Positions 15,795-24,149 of a DNA stretch of 64,000 nt are shown one piece after another. Positions within the stretch are counted from its first letter, which is position 1. Every line of letters starts with the position of its first letter. The position numbers were made by a program, and so were the translations under genes. The DNA is from Dyella_A ginsengisoli (lineage in GTDB: Bacteria > Pseudomonadota > Gammaproteobacteria > Xanthomonadales > Rhodanobacteraceae): NCBI RefSeq assembly GCF_044904665.1, contig NZ_JADIKM010000002.1, forward strand, positions 186,001 through 250,000, in the 5' to 3' direction. The notes under the pieces are model-generated. The model made no database searches and was not told where the DNA came from. It saw only the letters and a list, made by a program, of their open reading frames with translations.

Positions 15795-16643
15795 ATGGAT
15801 TGGAGCGACGTACGCATCTTTCTCGCCATTGCGCGCGAGGGCTCGCTGGGTGCCGCAGCGCGCGCGGTCGGGCAGACCCAGCCGACCATGGGCCGGCGCC
15901 TGCGCGCACTGGAGGCGTCGGTGGGACAGACGCTGTTCCAGCGCACCGCCGACGGCTTCGTGCTCACCGACGAGGGCACCGCGGTGATGGCCAGCGCCGA
16001 GCGCATGGAGGAAGAAGCGCTGGCCTTCGAACGCGCGCTGGCCGGACGCGAGAGCACGCTGAGCGGCCAGCTGCGGCTGGCCGCCTCGGACTGGTTCGGC
16101 AGTTACGTGCTGACGCCGGTGCTGGCCGAGTTCGTGCGACGGCATCCGTCGGTGACGGTGGAACTGCTTACCGATGCGCGGCTGTACAGTCTGGCGCGGC
16201 GCGAGGCCGACCTGGCGTTCCGCATCAAGGCGTTCGACGAGCCGGACGTGATCTCGCGCCGCCTGCTGCGCATGCCCTACGCGCTGTACGCCCGCCGCGG
16301 CGATCCGCGACCGCGCAAGGACGGCCGCGGCGCGCGCCTGGTCACCATGAACGCCGCGTTCGGCGGCATGCCCGACGTCGGCTGGCTGAAGAAGCACCTG
16401 CCGCAGGCCAGCGTCGCCTTCACCAGCAACAACCGCGAAGCGCAGGCGCGCATGTGCGCCGAAGGCATCGGCCTGGCCGTGCTGCCGGTGGCGCTGGGCG
16501 ACGCGTTTCCCGCGTTGCGCCGAGTCGAGCTGGGCGACCCTCCGCCCTCACGCGACACCTGGCTGGGCTATCACAAGGACCTCAAGCGACTGAACCGCCT
16601 GCGCAGCCTGCTGGAACTGCTCTCGGAACGGTTCGCGAGCTGA
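15795..16643 (+). CDS. LysR-family transcriptional regulator
   Basis: A LysR regulator of 282 residues from the preferred start at 15795 (MDWSDVRIFLAIAREG); an in-frame ATG at 15765 would add ten residues. The N-terminal winged helix carries 'GSLGAAARAVGQTQPTMGRRLRALEASVGQTLFQRT'. The substrate-binding domain follows from about residue 90. It is divergent from the MDR oxidoreductase and probably controls it in response to an electrophile or quinone, which is inference from layout. Confidence 0.88.
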   Translation: MDWSDVRIFLAIAREGSLGAAARAVGQTQPTMGRRLRALEASVGQTLFQRTADGFVLTDEGTAVMASAERMEEEALAFERALAGRESTLSGQLRLAASDWFGSYVLTPVLAEFVRRHPSVTVELLTDARLYSLARREADLAFRIKAFDEPDVISRRLLRMPYALYARRGDPRPRKDGRGARLVTMNAAFGGMPDVGWLKKHLPQASVAFTSNNREAQARMCAEGIGLAVLPVALGDAFPALRRVELGDPPPSRDTWLGYHKDLKRLNRLRSLLELLSERFAS

Positions 16644-16655
16644 GCCGATGCGCGC

Positions 16656-17411
16656 TCAGATCGACCGCGCCTTGGCCTGCGCCGCCACCTGGGCGGCCTC
16701 GCTGTCGTCGCGGCTGACCATCGCGTAGTTGTAGCCCTCGCCCGACCAGTACTGCGCCATCAGCCCGCCGTCGGTCCGCTCGCCGCTGGGCAGCAGGTGA
16801 TGGCGCGGGCCGGGCGGGCGCACGTAGAAGCTGATCGCGTGGCCGGCGGCGTCCTCGTACAGCACCATTGCAGCGGGGCCCTGATCGGTGGCGAACAGGC
16901 GGCCGCCGACCACGTGGAAGCCGGCGCCGCTGAGGTCCGGCAGGCGTGCGGCGTGCTCAAAATGGGTGTCCAGCCAGTGCTGCATCTCGCCTTCGCGCTG
17001 CGGCACCAGGTCCGGCCGCACGCTGCGATCCATCGCCACCATCCGGTAGGCCTCCATCGCGTCGGCCATCGGTGCGATGCCGCTCGCGCTGCGCAAGCCG
17101 CGCGCCTGCCAGCCGCCGAATCCACCCAGCCCCAGGCACAGCAGCGCCGCGGCTGCCAGCGACACGCGCGCCATGCGCCACTGGCGACGACGCGAGCGCA
17201 CGGCGGTGGGGTGCAGCTCGCCGTTGTCCGGCAGCACGTGCGTGCCTCCGATCGCCGCGCGCAGACGCTGTGCGTCGCGCTGCCAGCCCCGCACTTCGGC
17301 GGCGCGCTCGGGATGACGCGCGAGGTAGCGCTCCACCGCATCGCGCTGTTCACCGTCCAGGTGTCCGTCGACGTAGGCGTGGATGTCGTGTTCGCTGGGG
17401 GGCGTGTTCAT
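16656..17411 (-). CDS. Transmembrane anti-sigma factor
   Basis: A 251-residue membrane-anchored anti-sigma factor. The first ~55 residues form the sigma-binding region ('HDIHAYVDGHLDGEQRDAVERYLARHPERAAEVRGW'), without the HxxxCxxC zinc motif. One membrane span lies at about residues 81-101, followed by a ~150-residue periplasmic domain ('FHVVGGRLFATDQGPAAMVLYEDAAGHAISFYVRPPG'). Its ATG overlaps the stop of the ECF sigma gene (ATGA), so the pair is co-translated. It would hold the sigma factor at the membrane until an envelope or oxidative signal arrives. Confidence 0.88.
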   Translation of the reverse strand: MNTPPSEHDIHAYVDGHLDGEQRDAVERYLARHPERAAEVRGWQRDAQRLRAAIGGTHVLPDNGELHPTAVRSRRRQWRMARVSLAAAALLCLGLGGFGGWQARGLRSASGIAPMADAMEAYRMVAMDRSVRPDLVPQREGEMQHWLDTHFEHAARLPDLSGAGFHVVGGRLFATDQGPAAMVLYEDAAGHAISFYVRPPGPRHHLLPSGERTDGGLMAQYWSGEGYNYAMVSRDDSEAAQVAAQAKARSI

Positions 17412-17923
17412 TTGAGTAACCGCAACGAAGGGGTAGGTTGTTCGCCGTCGCCGTAGCGACGCATCGCCTGGCGGGCGCGCGAGAGACGCGACATCACGGT
17501 GCCGATGGGCACGTCGAGAATGTCGGCCACGTCCTGATAGCTCATGCCTTCCACGGTGACCCACAGCAGCAGGCTGCGCTGCTCGGGCGTGAGGTGTTCG
17601 AACGCAGCCAGCGCGGACTGCGCCAGCGCCTCGCGCTCGGCCGAGGGCCACTCGGGCTCGTCCTCCTCGCGCAACCGGCCGAGCAGCCAGGCGTAGCGCC
17701 GCGCGCGGCGGCGCGCATCGAGAAACTGCCGGTAGAGGATGCGGAACAGCCACGCGCGCAGGTCGCCTTGCTCGCGCTTGGCCGCGCGGGTGGACAGCGC
17801 GCGCTCCATCGTCGACTGCACCAGGTCGTCGGCGCTGGACAGGTCGCGGGTCAGCCACAGCGCGAAGCGCCGCAGGCGCGGCAGCAGTTCGCTGAGCTGG
17901 TCGTCGAACGCGTGGTCGTGCAT
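17408..17923 (-). CDS. ECF-type RNA polymerase sigma factor
   Basis: A 171-residue sigma-70 family ECF factor. The sigma-2 region holds 'RRFALWLTRDLSSADDLVQSTMERAL...LRAWLFRILYRQFLDARR' and the sigma-4 region 'LTPEQRSLLLWVTVEGMSYQDVADILDVPIGTVMSRLSRARQAM'. The start at 17923 matches the family's length; the open frame extends upstream without a gene-like sequence. Co-translated with its anti-sigma factor and divergent from a peroxidase-cytochrome b561 operon. A promoter copy GGAATAA-N14-CGTCTGGC lies in front of it, indicating positive autoregulation. Confidence 0.93.
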   Translation of the reverse strand: MHDHAFDDQLSELLPRLRRFALWLTRDLSSADDLVQSTMERALSTRAAKREQGDLRAWLFRILYRQFLDARRRARRYAWLLGRLREEDEPEWPSAEREALAQSALAAFEHLTPEQRSLLLWVTVEGMSYQDVADILDVPIGTVMSRLSRARQAMRRYGDGEQPTPSLRLLK

Positions 17924-17950
17924 CGATCGGGCCGTGGGTGGGTATGCCAT

Positions 17951-17979
17951 GCCAGACGCCGCCGGCGAAAAATTATTCC
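17951..17979 (-). promoter_or_regulatory. Predicted ECF promoter for the sigma/anti-sigma operon
   Basis: Read on the minus strand: GGAATAA (17979-17973), 14-nt spacer, CGTCTGGC (17958-17951), about 28 bp before the sigma start codon. The same two elements with the same spacing face the other way at 17988-18016. The mirrored conservation in otherwise unlike spacer sequence supports a real sigma-factor recognition site. Confidence 0.75.
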
Positions 17980-17987
17980 ACGCCGGA

Positions 17988-18016
17988 GGAATAAATCTCC
18001 GTGCGCGGCGTCTGGC
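17988..18016 (+). promoter_or_regulatory. Predicted ECF promoter for the peroxidase-cytochrome b561 operon
   Basis: GGAATAA (17988-17994), 14-nt spacer, CGTCTGGC (18009-18016), 41 bp before the peroxidase start codon. It is the mirror image of the element in front of the ECF sigma gene; the two -35 boxes are 8 bp apart. Confidence 0.75.
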
Positions 18017-18057
18017 AGGGGAACCCATCATGGCCGACGCGGCCACGGAGCTTGTCC

Positions 18058-19149
18058 ATGCACGATCCCTTGCCCCCGCCCCGATCGCCCCGCCAGGCCT
18101 GGCGCTGGGCCGTCATCGCCGCCGCGGTGGCCGTCACCGGCGGCGCCTTTGCCTATGTCGGCGGCTGGCTCACGCCCTCGCGGCTCACCGCCGACCGCCT
18201 CGTCGACCAGCTGCAGCAGGCAGGCGGACTGCATCCAGGCTACCGACGCAACCACGCCAAAGGCGTGTGTGTGGCCGGGTATTTCGAGGGCAACGGCGCC
18301 GCGAGCGCCTACTCCAGCGCACCGGTGTTCGCCGCCACGCGCACGCCGGTGGTAGGCCGGTTCTCGCTGCCCGGCGGCAACCCGTATGCGCCGGACGGCA
18401 GCGTGCCGATCCGCAGCCTCGCGCTGCGTTTCAACCTCGCCAACGGGCAGCAGTGGCGCACCGGCATGATCAGCATGCCGGTGTTCGCGGTGGCGACGCC
18501 GCAGGCGTTCTACGAGCAGGTGGTGGCGAGCCGCCCCGACCCGGCGACCGGCAAGCCGGATCCCGCCCGGCTCAAGGCATTTTTCGCGACGCACCCGGAG
18601 ACGGCGCCGTTCCTCGCCGCGCTGAAAAACACCAGACCCTCGGCCAGCTACACCACCGAACGCTACGACGCGCTCAACGCGTTCTACTTCATCGACGCCA
18701 CCGGCCAGCGCCATGCGGTGCGCTGGCGCATGCTGCCGGAGGCCTCCGACACCGCGGGCAGCGCACCGGCCAGCGATGCCGACTACCTCGATCACGATCT
18801 GCGCCGGCGCCTGGCGCAAGGCCCGCAGCGCTGGCACCTGCAGGTGACCCTGGCGGCGCCGGGCGATCCCACCAACGACGCCACGCAGGCGTGGCCGGCC
18901 GATCGCACCAACATAGACGCCGGCACGCTGGTGATCACCGGCACCCAGCCGCAGGACAGCGGCCCGTGTCGCGACATCAACTACGACCCCACCGTGCTGC
19001 CCGCCGGCATCGCCATCTCCGACGATCCGCTGCTGCCCGCGCGCTCGGCCGCCTATGCCGACTCCTACCTGCGCCGCACCAGCGAGGAAGCGCACGTACC
19101 CGGCACCACCGCGCCCACCCGACACGCCGCCCCGGAGGCCGCCCGATGA
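18058..19149 (+). CDS. Membrane-anchored catalase-like heme peroxidase (SrpA type)
   Basis: A 363-residue catalase-fold protein, shorter than true catalases (~480+). An N-terminal membrane anchor (WAVIAAAVAVTGGAFAYVGGW) places the heme domain outside the cytoplasm. The distal His66 is in 'RRNHAKGVCVAGYF'; the proximal heme ligand Tyr333 is in 'RSAAYADSYLRR'. Such small catalase-related proteins act as heme peroxidases against organic or hydrogen peroxides. The stop overlaps the cytochrome b561 start (ATGA), so electrons could come from the membrane quinone pool through that protein. The start at 18058 is 41 bp downstream of a predicted ECF promoter. Confidence 0.9.
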   Translation: MHDPLPPPRSPRQAWRWAVIAAAVAVTGGAFAYVGGWLTPSRLTADRLVDQLQQAGGLHPGYRRNHAKGVCVAGYFEGNGAASAYSSAPVFAATRTPVVGRFSLPGGNPYAPDGSVPIRSLALRFNLANGQQWRTGMISMPVFAVATPQAFYEQVVASRPDPATGKPDPARLKAFFATHPETAPFLAALKNTRPSASYTTERYDALNAFYFIDATGQRHAVRWRMLPEASDTAGSAPASDADYLDHDLRRRLAQGPQRWHLQVTLAAPGDPTNDATQAWPADRTNIDAGTLVITGTQPQDSGPCRDINYDPTVLPAGIAISDDPLLPARSAAYADSYLRRTSEEAHVPGTTAPTRHAAPEAAR

Positions 19150-19685
19150 ACGATCCACGTACTACCTTCAGCCTCCCCGCACGCGTGCTGCACTGGACCA
19201 TGGCTGCGCTGATCGTGGCGATGCTGTTCATCGGCGTCGGCATGGTCGCCACGGTCAGCGCGAGGCACCAGTGGATGCTGGCCATCCACAAGCCGCTGGG
19301 CATCGCGATCCTGCTGCTGGCGATCGCGCGCTTGATCGTGCGCCTGCGAAACCCGCCGCCGCCCCTGCCGACCGACCTGCCCGCGCTGCAGAAGCTGGCC
19401 GCGCATCTCTCGCACTGGCTGCTGTACGCGCTGATGATCGCGATGCCGCTGATCGGCTGGGCGATGCTGTCGGCCGGCGGCTACCCGGTGATGCTGGGAA
19501 GCAGCCTGCGCCTGCCGCCGATCCTGCCGGAGAACGCGCTGGCGTTCGCATGGCTGCGCAGCGCGCACGGCGTGCTGGCCTATCTGCTGTTCTTCACCTT
19601 CCTCGCCCACATGGGCGCAGCGCTTTACCACGGCCTGATCCGCCGCGACGGCGTGTTGCGCAGCATGCTGGGCACGCGTCGCTGA
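19146..19685 (+). CDS. Cytochrome b561-type membrane protein
   Basis: A 179-residue four-helix b-type cytochrome of the bacterial b561 family, starting 'FSLPARVLHWTMAALIVAMLFIG'. The likely heme-ligand histidines are in 'RVLHWTM', 'LAIHKPLGI', 'LSHWLLYALMI' and 'LRSAHGVLAYLLFFTFLAHMGAALYHGLIRRDGVL'. It overlaps the peroxidase gene by 4 nt and is probably its electron donor, moving electrons from ubiquinol to the periplasmic heme domain. That partnership is inferred from coupling and from the frequent pairing of these families. Confidence 0.92.
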   Translation: MNDPRTTFSLPARVLHWTMAALIVAMLFIGVGMVATVSARHQWMLAIHKPLGIAILLLAIARLIVRLRNPPPPLPTDLPALQKLAAHLSHWLLYALMIAMPLIGWAMLSAGGYPVMLGSSLRLPPILPENALAFAWLRSAHGVLAYLLFFTFLAHMGAALYHGLIRRDGVLRSMLGTRR

Positions 19686-19755
19686 GCGTGGCCACGCCGG
19701 GACGTGCGGCAACGTCCCGGCGTAAGCTCCGGCTTCCGCCCCACGGAGCCGCCAC

Positions 19756-20271
19756 GTGAATGCCGATGAGCTGAAGGCCGTGCAGGCCCCGCTGAAAGAC
19801 CGCTACCGCACGTCGCCCGACGCCGCACGCATCACGCTGCGCGCGGAAGGCCGGCTGGGCGAGGGCGTGACGTGTCGCGTCGACAGCGGCCGTGCGCTGG
19901 TCGAGGCGGGGCTGCACCCGGCCACCGGCGGCAACGGCCTGTCCGCGTGCTCGGGCGACATGCTGCTGGAGGCGCTGGTAGCCTGCGCGGGCGTCACCCT
20001 CAACGCGGTGGCCACCGCGCTGGGCATCGCGCTGCGCGACGCCAGCGTGCAGGCCGAGGGCGATCTCGATTTCCGCGGCACGCTGGGCGTGGACAAGGGC
20101 GCGCCGGTCGGCTTCACTGCGATCCGCCTGCACTTCCTGCTCGACACCGACGCCAGCGAGGAACAGCTCGACACCCTGCTGCGGCTCACCGAGCGCTACT
20201 GCGTGGTGTACCAGACGCTGGCACACCCGCCCGCGTTTTCGATCGAGCGAACGCCCTCCATCGAAGCATGA
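19756..20271 (+). CDS. OsmC-family peroxiredoxin-like protein
   Basis: A 171-residue OsmC/Ohr-superfamily protein. The two redox cysteines are at C77 ('ALVACAGVTLNAVA') and C149 ('ERYCVVYQTL'), as expected for thiol-dependent reduction of organic hydroperoxides. The start is GTG at 19756. It lies 70 bp after the peroxidase-cytochrome b561 operon on the same strand, so a shared role in peroxide defence is reasonable. Cytoplasmic; no signal peptide. Confidence 0.88.
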   Translation: MNADELKAVQAPLKDRYRTSPDAARITLRAEGRLGEGVTCRVDSGRALVEAGLHPATGGNGLSACSGDMLLEALVACAGVTLNAVATALGIALRDASVQAEGDLDFRGTLGVDKGAPVGFTAIRLHFLLDTDASEEQLDTLLRLTERYCVVYQTLAHPPAFSIERTPSIEA

Positions 20272-20468
20272 TGTTTGGACGTCCAGACGTCCGCTTGCAA
20301 ATCCATTCGCAGGCTCTTGCGGTGTCGCAGAATGCGACATCCGACCAAGGTCTGATGGAGGATTTCACCTCGCACCCGCCGGCTTGTGCCAGATTCCGGG
20401 AGCCCGGCGAGCGGCCGATCCAAGCACATGGCCTGTGCCGGCATCCATCCATCGAGGGGAGGAACACC

Positions 20469-20993
20469 GTGAACCGCATCCGCATGCTTGCCGCCGCACT
20501 CGTCCTGGCTCCCGGGCTGGCCCTGGCCGCCGCGCCCACGCTCAAGGTCAGCAAGAGCGTCACCATCCACGCACCGGCGGCCACCGTCTGGGCCAAGGTG
20601 AAGGACTTCAACGCGCTCAACACCTGGCACCCGGCCGTGGCGAAAGACGAGATCGTCGCCGGCACCAACAACAACCCCGGCGCGCAGCGCAAGCTCACGC
20701 TGGGCAACGGCGGCGAAGTGGACGAGAAGCTGGAGAGCTTCAGCGACGCGCACCGCCGCTTCGGCTACACCATCGTCGGCGGCGTGCTGCCGGTAAGCGA
20801 CTACCACTCCACCGTGCGCGTCATCGCCGCGGGCAAGGACACCAGCAAGGTCACCTGGTCCGGTACGTTCAAGCGCAAGGACACCGGCGACCACCCCGCG
20901 GCCGACGCCGATGACAAGACGGCCACCACCGCCATCAGCGGCGTGTACCAGTCCGGCCTGGACAACCTGAAGAAGATGCTCGAGACGAAGTAG
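20469..20993 (+). CDS. Exported SRPBCC-family protein
   Basis: A 174-residue protein starting at GTG 20469, chosen because of the strong Shine-Dalgarno GAGGGGAGG just upstream and the signal peptide that follows (MLAAALVLAPGLALAAAP). The mature part is a polyketide-cyclase/START-like fold: 'VSKSVTIHAPAATVWAKVKDFNALNTWHPAVAKDEIV' and the C-terminal helix 'ISGVYQSGLDNLKKMLETK'. Such domains bind hydrophobic ligands; the ligand here is unknown. The ~200 bp before it contain a small GACGTC-based palindrome and no gene. Confidence 0.85.
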   Translation: MNRIRMLAAALVLAPGLALAAAPTLKVSKSVTIHAPAATVWAKVKDFNALNTWHPAVAKDEIVAGTNNNPGAQRKLTLGNGGEVDEKLESFSDAHRRFGYTIVGGVLPVSDYHSTVRVIAAGKDTSKVTWSGTFKRKDTGDHPAADADDKTATTAISGVYQSGLDNLKKMLETK

Positions 20994-21024
20994 GTCGCCC
21001 CGGCATCGCGAGGCGATGCCGCAA

Positions 21025-21060
21025 ACGGCAGCCGGGAGCGATTCCGGCTGCCGTTTTATT
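21025..21060 (+). terminator. Intrinsic terminator after the SRPBCC gene
   Basis: Perfect 11-bp stem ACGGCAGCCGG / CCGGCTGCCGT with an 8-nt loop, followed by TTTATT. It lies 31 bp after the stop codon. A second smaller hairpin (GGCATCGC-GAG-GCGATGCC) precedes it. Confidence 0.85.
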
Positions 21061-21079
21061 GGCTCCCGCGTGTTTCCAC

Positions 21080-21157
21080 AGGAGCCCGCTCGCGGGCGAT
21101 GTTTCCGGTTCTGATGTCGTACGTGGGCAAAAAGGCATCGCCCGCGAGCGGGCTCCT
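21080..21157. repeat. REP-doublet (REPIN-like) extragenic palindrome, copy 2
   Basis: Two 22-nt perfectly complementary arms (21080-21101 and 21136-21157) with the same core as the 10.9-kb copy but an unrelated centre. It lies between the SRPBCC terminator and the convergent DUF1348 gene. Confidence 0.85.
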
Positions 21158-21182
21158 ACGCGAGATGCGCGGGCGTGCGGCC

Positions 21183-21647
21183 TCAGAAACCCAGCTCGCT
21201 CAGCCCCGGGTGATCGTCGGGGCGGCGGCCCTGCGGCCAGAAGTACTTGCGATCGGCTTCCTTGATCGGCGCATCGTTGATGCTGGCGATGCGCAGGCGC
21301 ATCAGGCCGTTCTCGTCGAACTCCCAGTTCTCGTTGCCGTAGCTGCGGTACCACTGGCCGCTGTCGTCGTGCCACTCGTAGGCGAAGCGCACGGCGATGC
21401 GGTTGTCGCGAAACGCCCACAGTTCCTTGATCAGGCGATAGTCCAGCTCGCGCTGCCACTTGAGCGCGAGGAACGCCTCGATCGCCTCGCGCCCCTGCAG
21501 GAACTGCGCGCGATTGCGCCAGCGGCTGTCGGGCGAATAGGCCAGCGCCACCTTGGCCGGGTCGCGGCCGTTCCAGGCGTCCTCGGCGAGGCGCACTTTC
21601 TGCTTCGCGGTGTCTTCGGTGAACGGGGGCAGCGGCGGACGTTGCAT
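21183..21647 (-). CDS. DUF1348/NTF2-like protein
   Basis: A 154-residue protein with the compact alpha+beta NTF2-like fold of the DUF1348 family. Characteristic stretches are 'AEDAWNGRDPAKVALAYSPDSRWRNRAQFLQGREAIEAFLALKWQRELDYRLIKELWAFRDNRIAVRFAYEWHDDSGQWYRSYGNENWEF'. An AGGAGA Shine-Dalgarno lies just before the ATG at 21647. Function is unknown; relatives are small cytoplasmic proteins thought to bind or transform small molecules. It lies 70 bp downstream of the AraC-type regulator on the same strand. Confidence 0.85.
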   Translation of the reverse strand: MQRPPLPPFTEDTAKQKVRLAEDAWNGRDPAKVALAYSPDSRWRNRAQFLQGREAIEAFLALKWQRELDYRLIKELWAFRDNRIAVRFAYEWHDDSGQWYRSYGNENWEFDENGLMRLRIASINDAPIKEADRKYFWPQGRRPDDHPGLSELGF

Positions 21648-21717
21648 GACGGATCTCCTGGGGACGGGACTCCCCAAAAGTGTGCGCGTCCCGCCACTGC
21701 GCCGCCACCCGCGCAGA

Positions 21718-22650
21718 CTAGACCTTGGTCGTGGACGCGGCCCCGCCGGCCTGTCGACGGAACGCCGCGGGGCTGGCGCCATGCACGCGCTTGAATGCCT
21801 GCCCGAACGCCGCGCGCGAAACGTAGCCGCAGGCCTCGCCGATCAACTCGATCGAGCGCGGCGTCTCGCGCAGCAGGCGCGCGGCCAGATCCATGCGCAG
21901 TGCGGTGACCACCTCCATCGGCGTCATCGAAGACAGCTCGGCAAAGTGCCGCGCAAAGCTGGCGCGCGACATGCGGCTGACATCGGCCAGCCGTTCCAGC
22001 GTCCACGGCTCGGCCGGCGCGGCGATCACCGCCGCCAGCGCGGGCGCCACACGGGCGTCCATCAACAGGGCGAGCAGGCCCTGGCGCAGCTCGCCCTCGT
22101 CCATCAGGGTGCGCACCACCACGGTGAACAGCGCGGCGGACAGGTGCGCGATCACCGCGTCGCCGCCGGGCGAGGCCTGCAGGCTCTCGTGGCGCATGGT
22201 GTGCATCAGCGCGTGCAGGCCGGCGTAATCGTCGCGACCCTGCGTATGCAGGTGCACCACCTCGGGCAGCGCCTGCAGCAGCAGCGCATGGTGCTGGCCC
22301 AGCTCGAACGTGCCGCAGAGCACATCGAATTCACTGTGCGGCGCCTCGCTCGCCACCTCGACGATGCGGCCAAGCGGACGGCGCACCTCGGCAAACGTCA
22401 GCGTGGCGCCGTCGGCGTGGCGCATGGTGTGTGCGCTGCCTCGGGGGAACAGCACCAGGTCGCCGGCCACGAACGGGCGCCGCTCGCGCCCTACTTCCAG
22501 CACGCCCTTGCCGGCCAGCACCACGTGGTACGGCACCTGCCCCGCCGGCGCTTCCGGATGCGGCACCGACCACGCGCCGGCGAAGCGACACAGCAGGTCC
22601 ACCCGCCCGCGCAGCCCCATCGACGCCACCAGCGCACTCAAACTGTCCAT
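21718..22650 (-). CDS. AraC-family regulator with N-terminal cupin
   Basis: A 310-residue regulator. Residues ~1-190 form a cupin-type sensor ('YHVVLAGKGVLEVGRERRPFVAGDLVLFPRGSAHTMRH'). Residues ~205-300 form two AraC helix-turn-helix motifs ('WTLERLADVSRMSRASFARHFAELSSMTPMEVVTALRMDLAARLL' and 'IELIGEACGYVSRAAFGQAFKRVHGASPAAFRR'). It is divergent from a carboxymuconolactone decarboxylase gene 133 bp away, the likely target. The inducer is unknown. Confidence 0.9.
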   Translation of the reverse strand: MDSLSALVASMGLRGRVDLLCRFAGAWSVPHPEAPAGQVPYHVVLAGKGVLEVGRERRPFVAGDLVLFPRGSAHTMRHADGATLTFAEVRRPLGRIVEVASEAPHSEFDVLCGTFELGQHHALLLQALPEVVHLHTQGRDDYAGLHALMHTMRHESLQASPGGDAVIAHLSAALFTVVVRTLMDEGELRQGLLALLMDARVAPALAAVIAAPAEPWTLERLADVSRMSRASFARHFAELSSMTPMEVVTALRMDLAARLLRETPRSIELIGEACGYVSRAAFGQAFKRVHGASPAAFRRQAGGAASTTKV

Positions 22651-22783
22651 CGGTCACCTTGAGACGAACGAAACCAGGATCGAGACGCGCGGAACACGAC
22701 GACGGGCCTCCGATGCCCAGCATTGTCACCACCGGCCGATGCCCACGGCAACGCCGGCCCATTCTTCCATCGGAGTAACCGCC

Positions 22784-23320
22784 ATGACCCGTTTGCACAC
22801 CCTCGCCTACGACCAGGCCGATCAGGAAACATCCGAGCTGTTCGGCACCATCAAGCGCAGCATCGGCAAGCTGCCGAACGTCTACGCCACCATCGGCAGC
22901 AACGCGCCGGCAGTGCTCGCCCATGTGCTCGGCACCGGCGCCACGCTGGCCAAGAGCTCGCTCAGCAAGCGCGAGCAGGAGGCGATCAATCTCGCCGTGA
23001 GCGAGGCCACCGGCTGTGACTACTGCGTGGCCGCCCACACCATGACCGGCAAGATGGCCGGTTACACGGCAGAGCAGACGCGCGAACTGCGCAGCGGTTC
23101 CTTCGCCGAGGATGCCCGCATCGACGCGCTGGTGAAGTTCGCCCTGCACCTGGTGCAGCAGCGCGGCACGCTGGATGCCGATGCCGTGGATGCGTTGAGG
23201 GCCGCCGGCTTCAGCGACCGCCAGCTGGTCGAGATCCCGCTGGTGGTGAGCGCCATCCTGTTCACCAACATGGTGAACCGCATCAACGACACCACGCTGG
23301 ACTTTCCGAAGGTGGCGTAA
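22784..23320 (+). CDS. Carboxymuconolactone decarboxylase/AhpD-family protein (copy A)
   Basis: A 178-residue AhpD-like all-helical protein. The redox motif is C78-D-Y-C81 with H85 ('EATGCDYCVAAHTMTGK'), the peroxidase-type signature of this family. Thiol-dependent reduction of peroxides is therefore more likely than lactone decarboxylation. Divergent from the AraC regulator. A second family member sits at 46.4 kb with another divergent regulator. Confidence 0.88.
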   Translation: MTRLHTLAYDQADQETSELFGTIKRSIGKLPNVYATIGSNAPAVLAHVLGTGATLAKSSLSKREQEAINLAVSEATGCDYCVAAHTMTGKMAGYTAEQTRELRSGSFAEDARIDALVKFALHLVQQRGTLDADAVDALRAAGFSDRQLVEIPLVVSAILFTNMVNRINDTTLDFPKVA

Positions 23321-23340
23321 GCGTTGCCAGCAGCCCACCA

Positions 23341-23372
23341 CACACCCGGACGCCGCGAGGCGTCCGGGTGTG
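23341..23372. terminator. Bidirectional hairpin between convergent genes
   Basis: A perfect 14-bp stem (CACACCCGGACGCC / GGCGTCCGGGTGTG) with a GCGA loop between the copy A CMD gene and the convergent SDR gene. It lacks a T run but is a very stable barrier. Confidence 0.65.
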
Positions 23373-23377
23373 TTGCA

Positions 23378-24127
23378 TTACAGCTGGCTCATGCCGCCGT
23401 CGACCACGATCTCGCTGCCGACGATGAAGGCCGATTCCGGCGACGCCAGGTGCAGCACGGTGGAGGCGATCTCCTCCGGCGTGCCGAAGCGGCCCAGCGG
23501 CACCTGCGCCTGGATCTGCGCGGCGGTGGCTTCCAGCGTGGCCTGGTCGAGGCCCAGCTTGCCGTACAGCGGCGTGGACACCGGCCCCGGGCTCACCACG
23601 TTGACGCGCACGCCGCGCGGCAACAACTCGGCCGAAAGCGTCCTGGCCAGCGTGATAAGCGCGGCCTTGCTCGCCGCGTACACCGAGGAGTTCGGCATGC
23701 CGATGTGCGCATTGATCGAGCCATTGATGACGATCGATGCGCCGCTGTTGAGCAGCGGCAGCAGCGCCTGCAGCTGGAAGTAGGCGCCCTTCACGTTGGT
23801 GTCGAACACCTGGTCCCACAGCGCCTCGTCCACCGCCTCGAACGGGGCGAACTTCGCGCTGCCGGCGTTGACGAACACGCTGTCGAGCTGGATCGACTGC
23901 GCGGCGAGATCGCTGGCCAGCTGGCGCGCCTGCGCCCCCGAGCCGGCGTCGTTGCGCAGCGCGATGGCCTGGCTGCCGAGCTGCGGGAGCGCGCTGGCGA
24001 GGGCGGTGGCATCGCGGCCGGTGATCACCACGCGGGCGCCTTCAGCAGCGAAGGCCTTCGCGGCGGCCAGGCCGATGCCGCTGCTGCCGCCGGTGACGAG
24101 GATGGATTTGTTGGCAAAACGGTTCAT
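23378..24127 (-). CDS. SDR-family NAD(P)-dependent oxidoreductase
   Basis: A 249-residue classical short-chain dehydrogenase. It has the cofactor motif TGGSSGIG (residues 12-19), NAG (87-89), catalytic Ser137, Tyr150 and Lys154 (YAASK), and the 'SPGPVSTPL' loop. A good Shine-Dalgarno (AAGGAG) precedes the ATG at 24127. Substrate unknown. Divergent from a LysR gene with a 24-bp dyad between them, implying regulation by it. Confidence 0.92.
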   Translation of the reverse strand: MNRFANKSILVTGGSSGIGLAAAKAFAAEGARVVITGRDATALASALPQLGSQAIALRNDAGSGAQARQLASDLAAQSIQLDSVFVNAGSAKFAPFEAVDEALWDQVFDTNVKGAYFQLQALLPLLNSGASIVINGSINAHIGMPNSSVYAASKAALITLARTLSAELLPRGVRVNVVSPGPVSTPLYGKLGLDQATLEATAAQIQAQVPLGRFGTPEEIASTVLHLASPESAFIVGSEIVVDGGMSQL

Positions 24128-24149
24128 GACGAACTCCTTGGATGGGTTG

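Noticed and set aside
16656..17858. 400-residue fusion reading from the sigma gene region into the anti-sigma gene
   Set aside because: The upstream half is a frame-shifted shadow of the ECF sigma gene. The sigma and anti-sigma genes are separate and overlap by ATGA.
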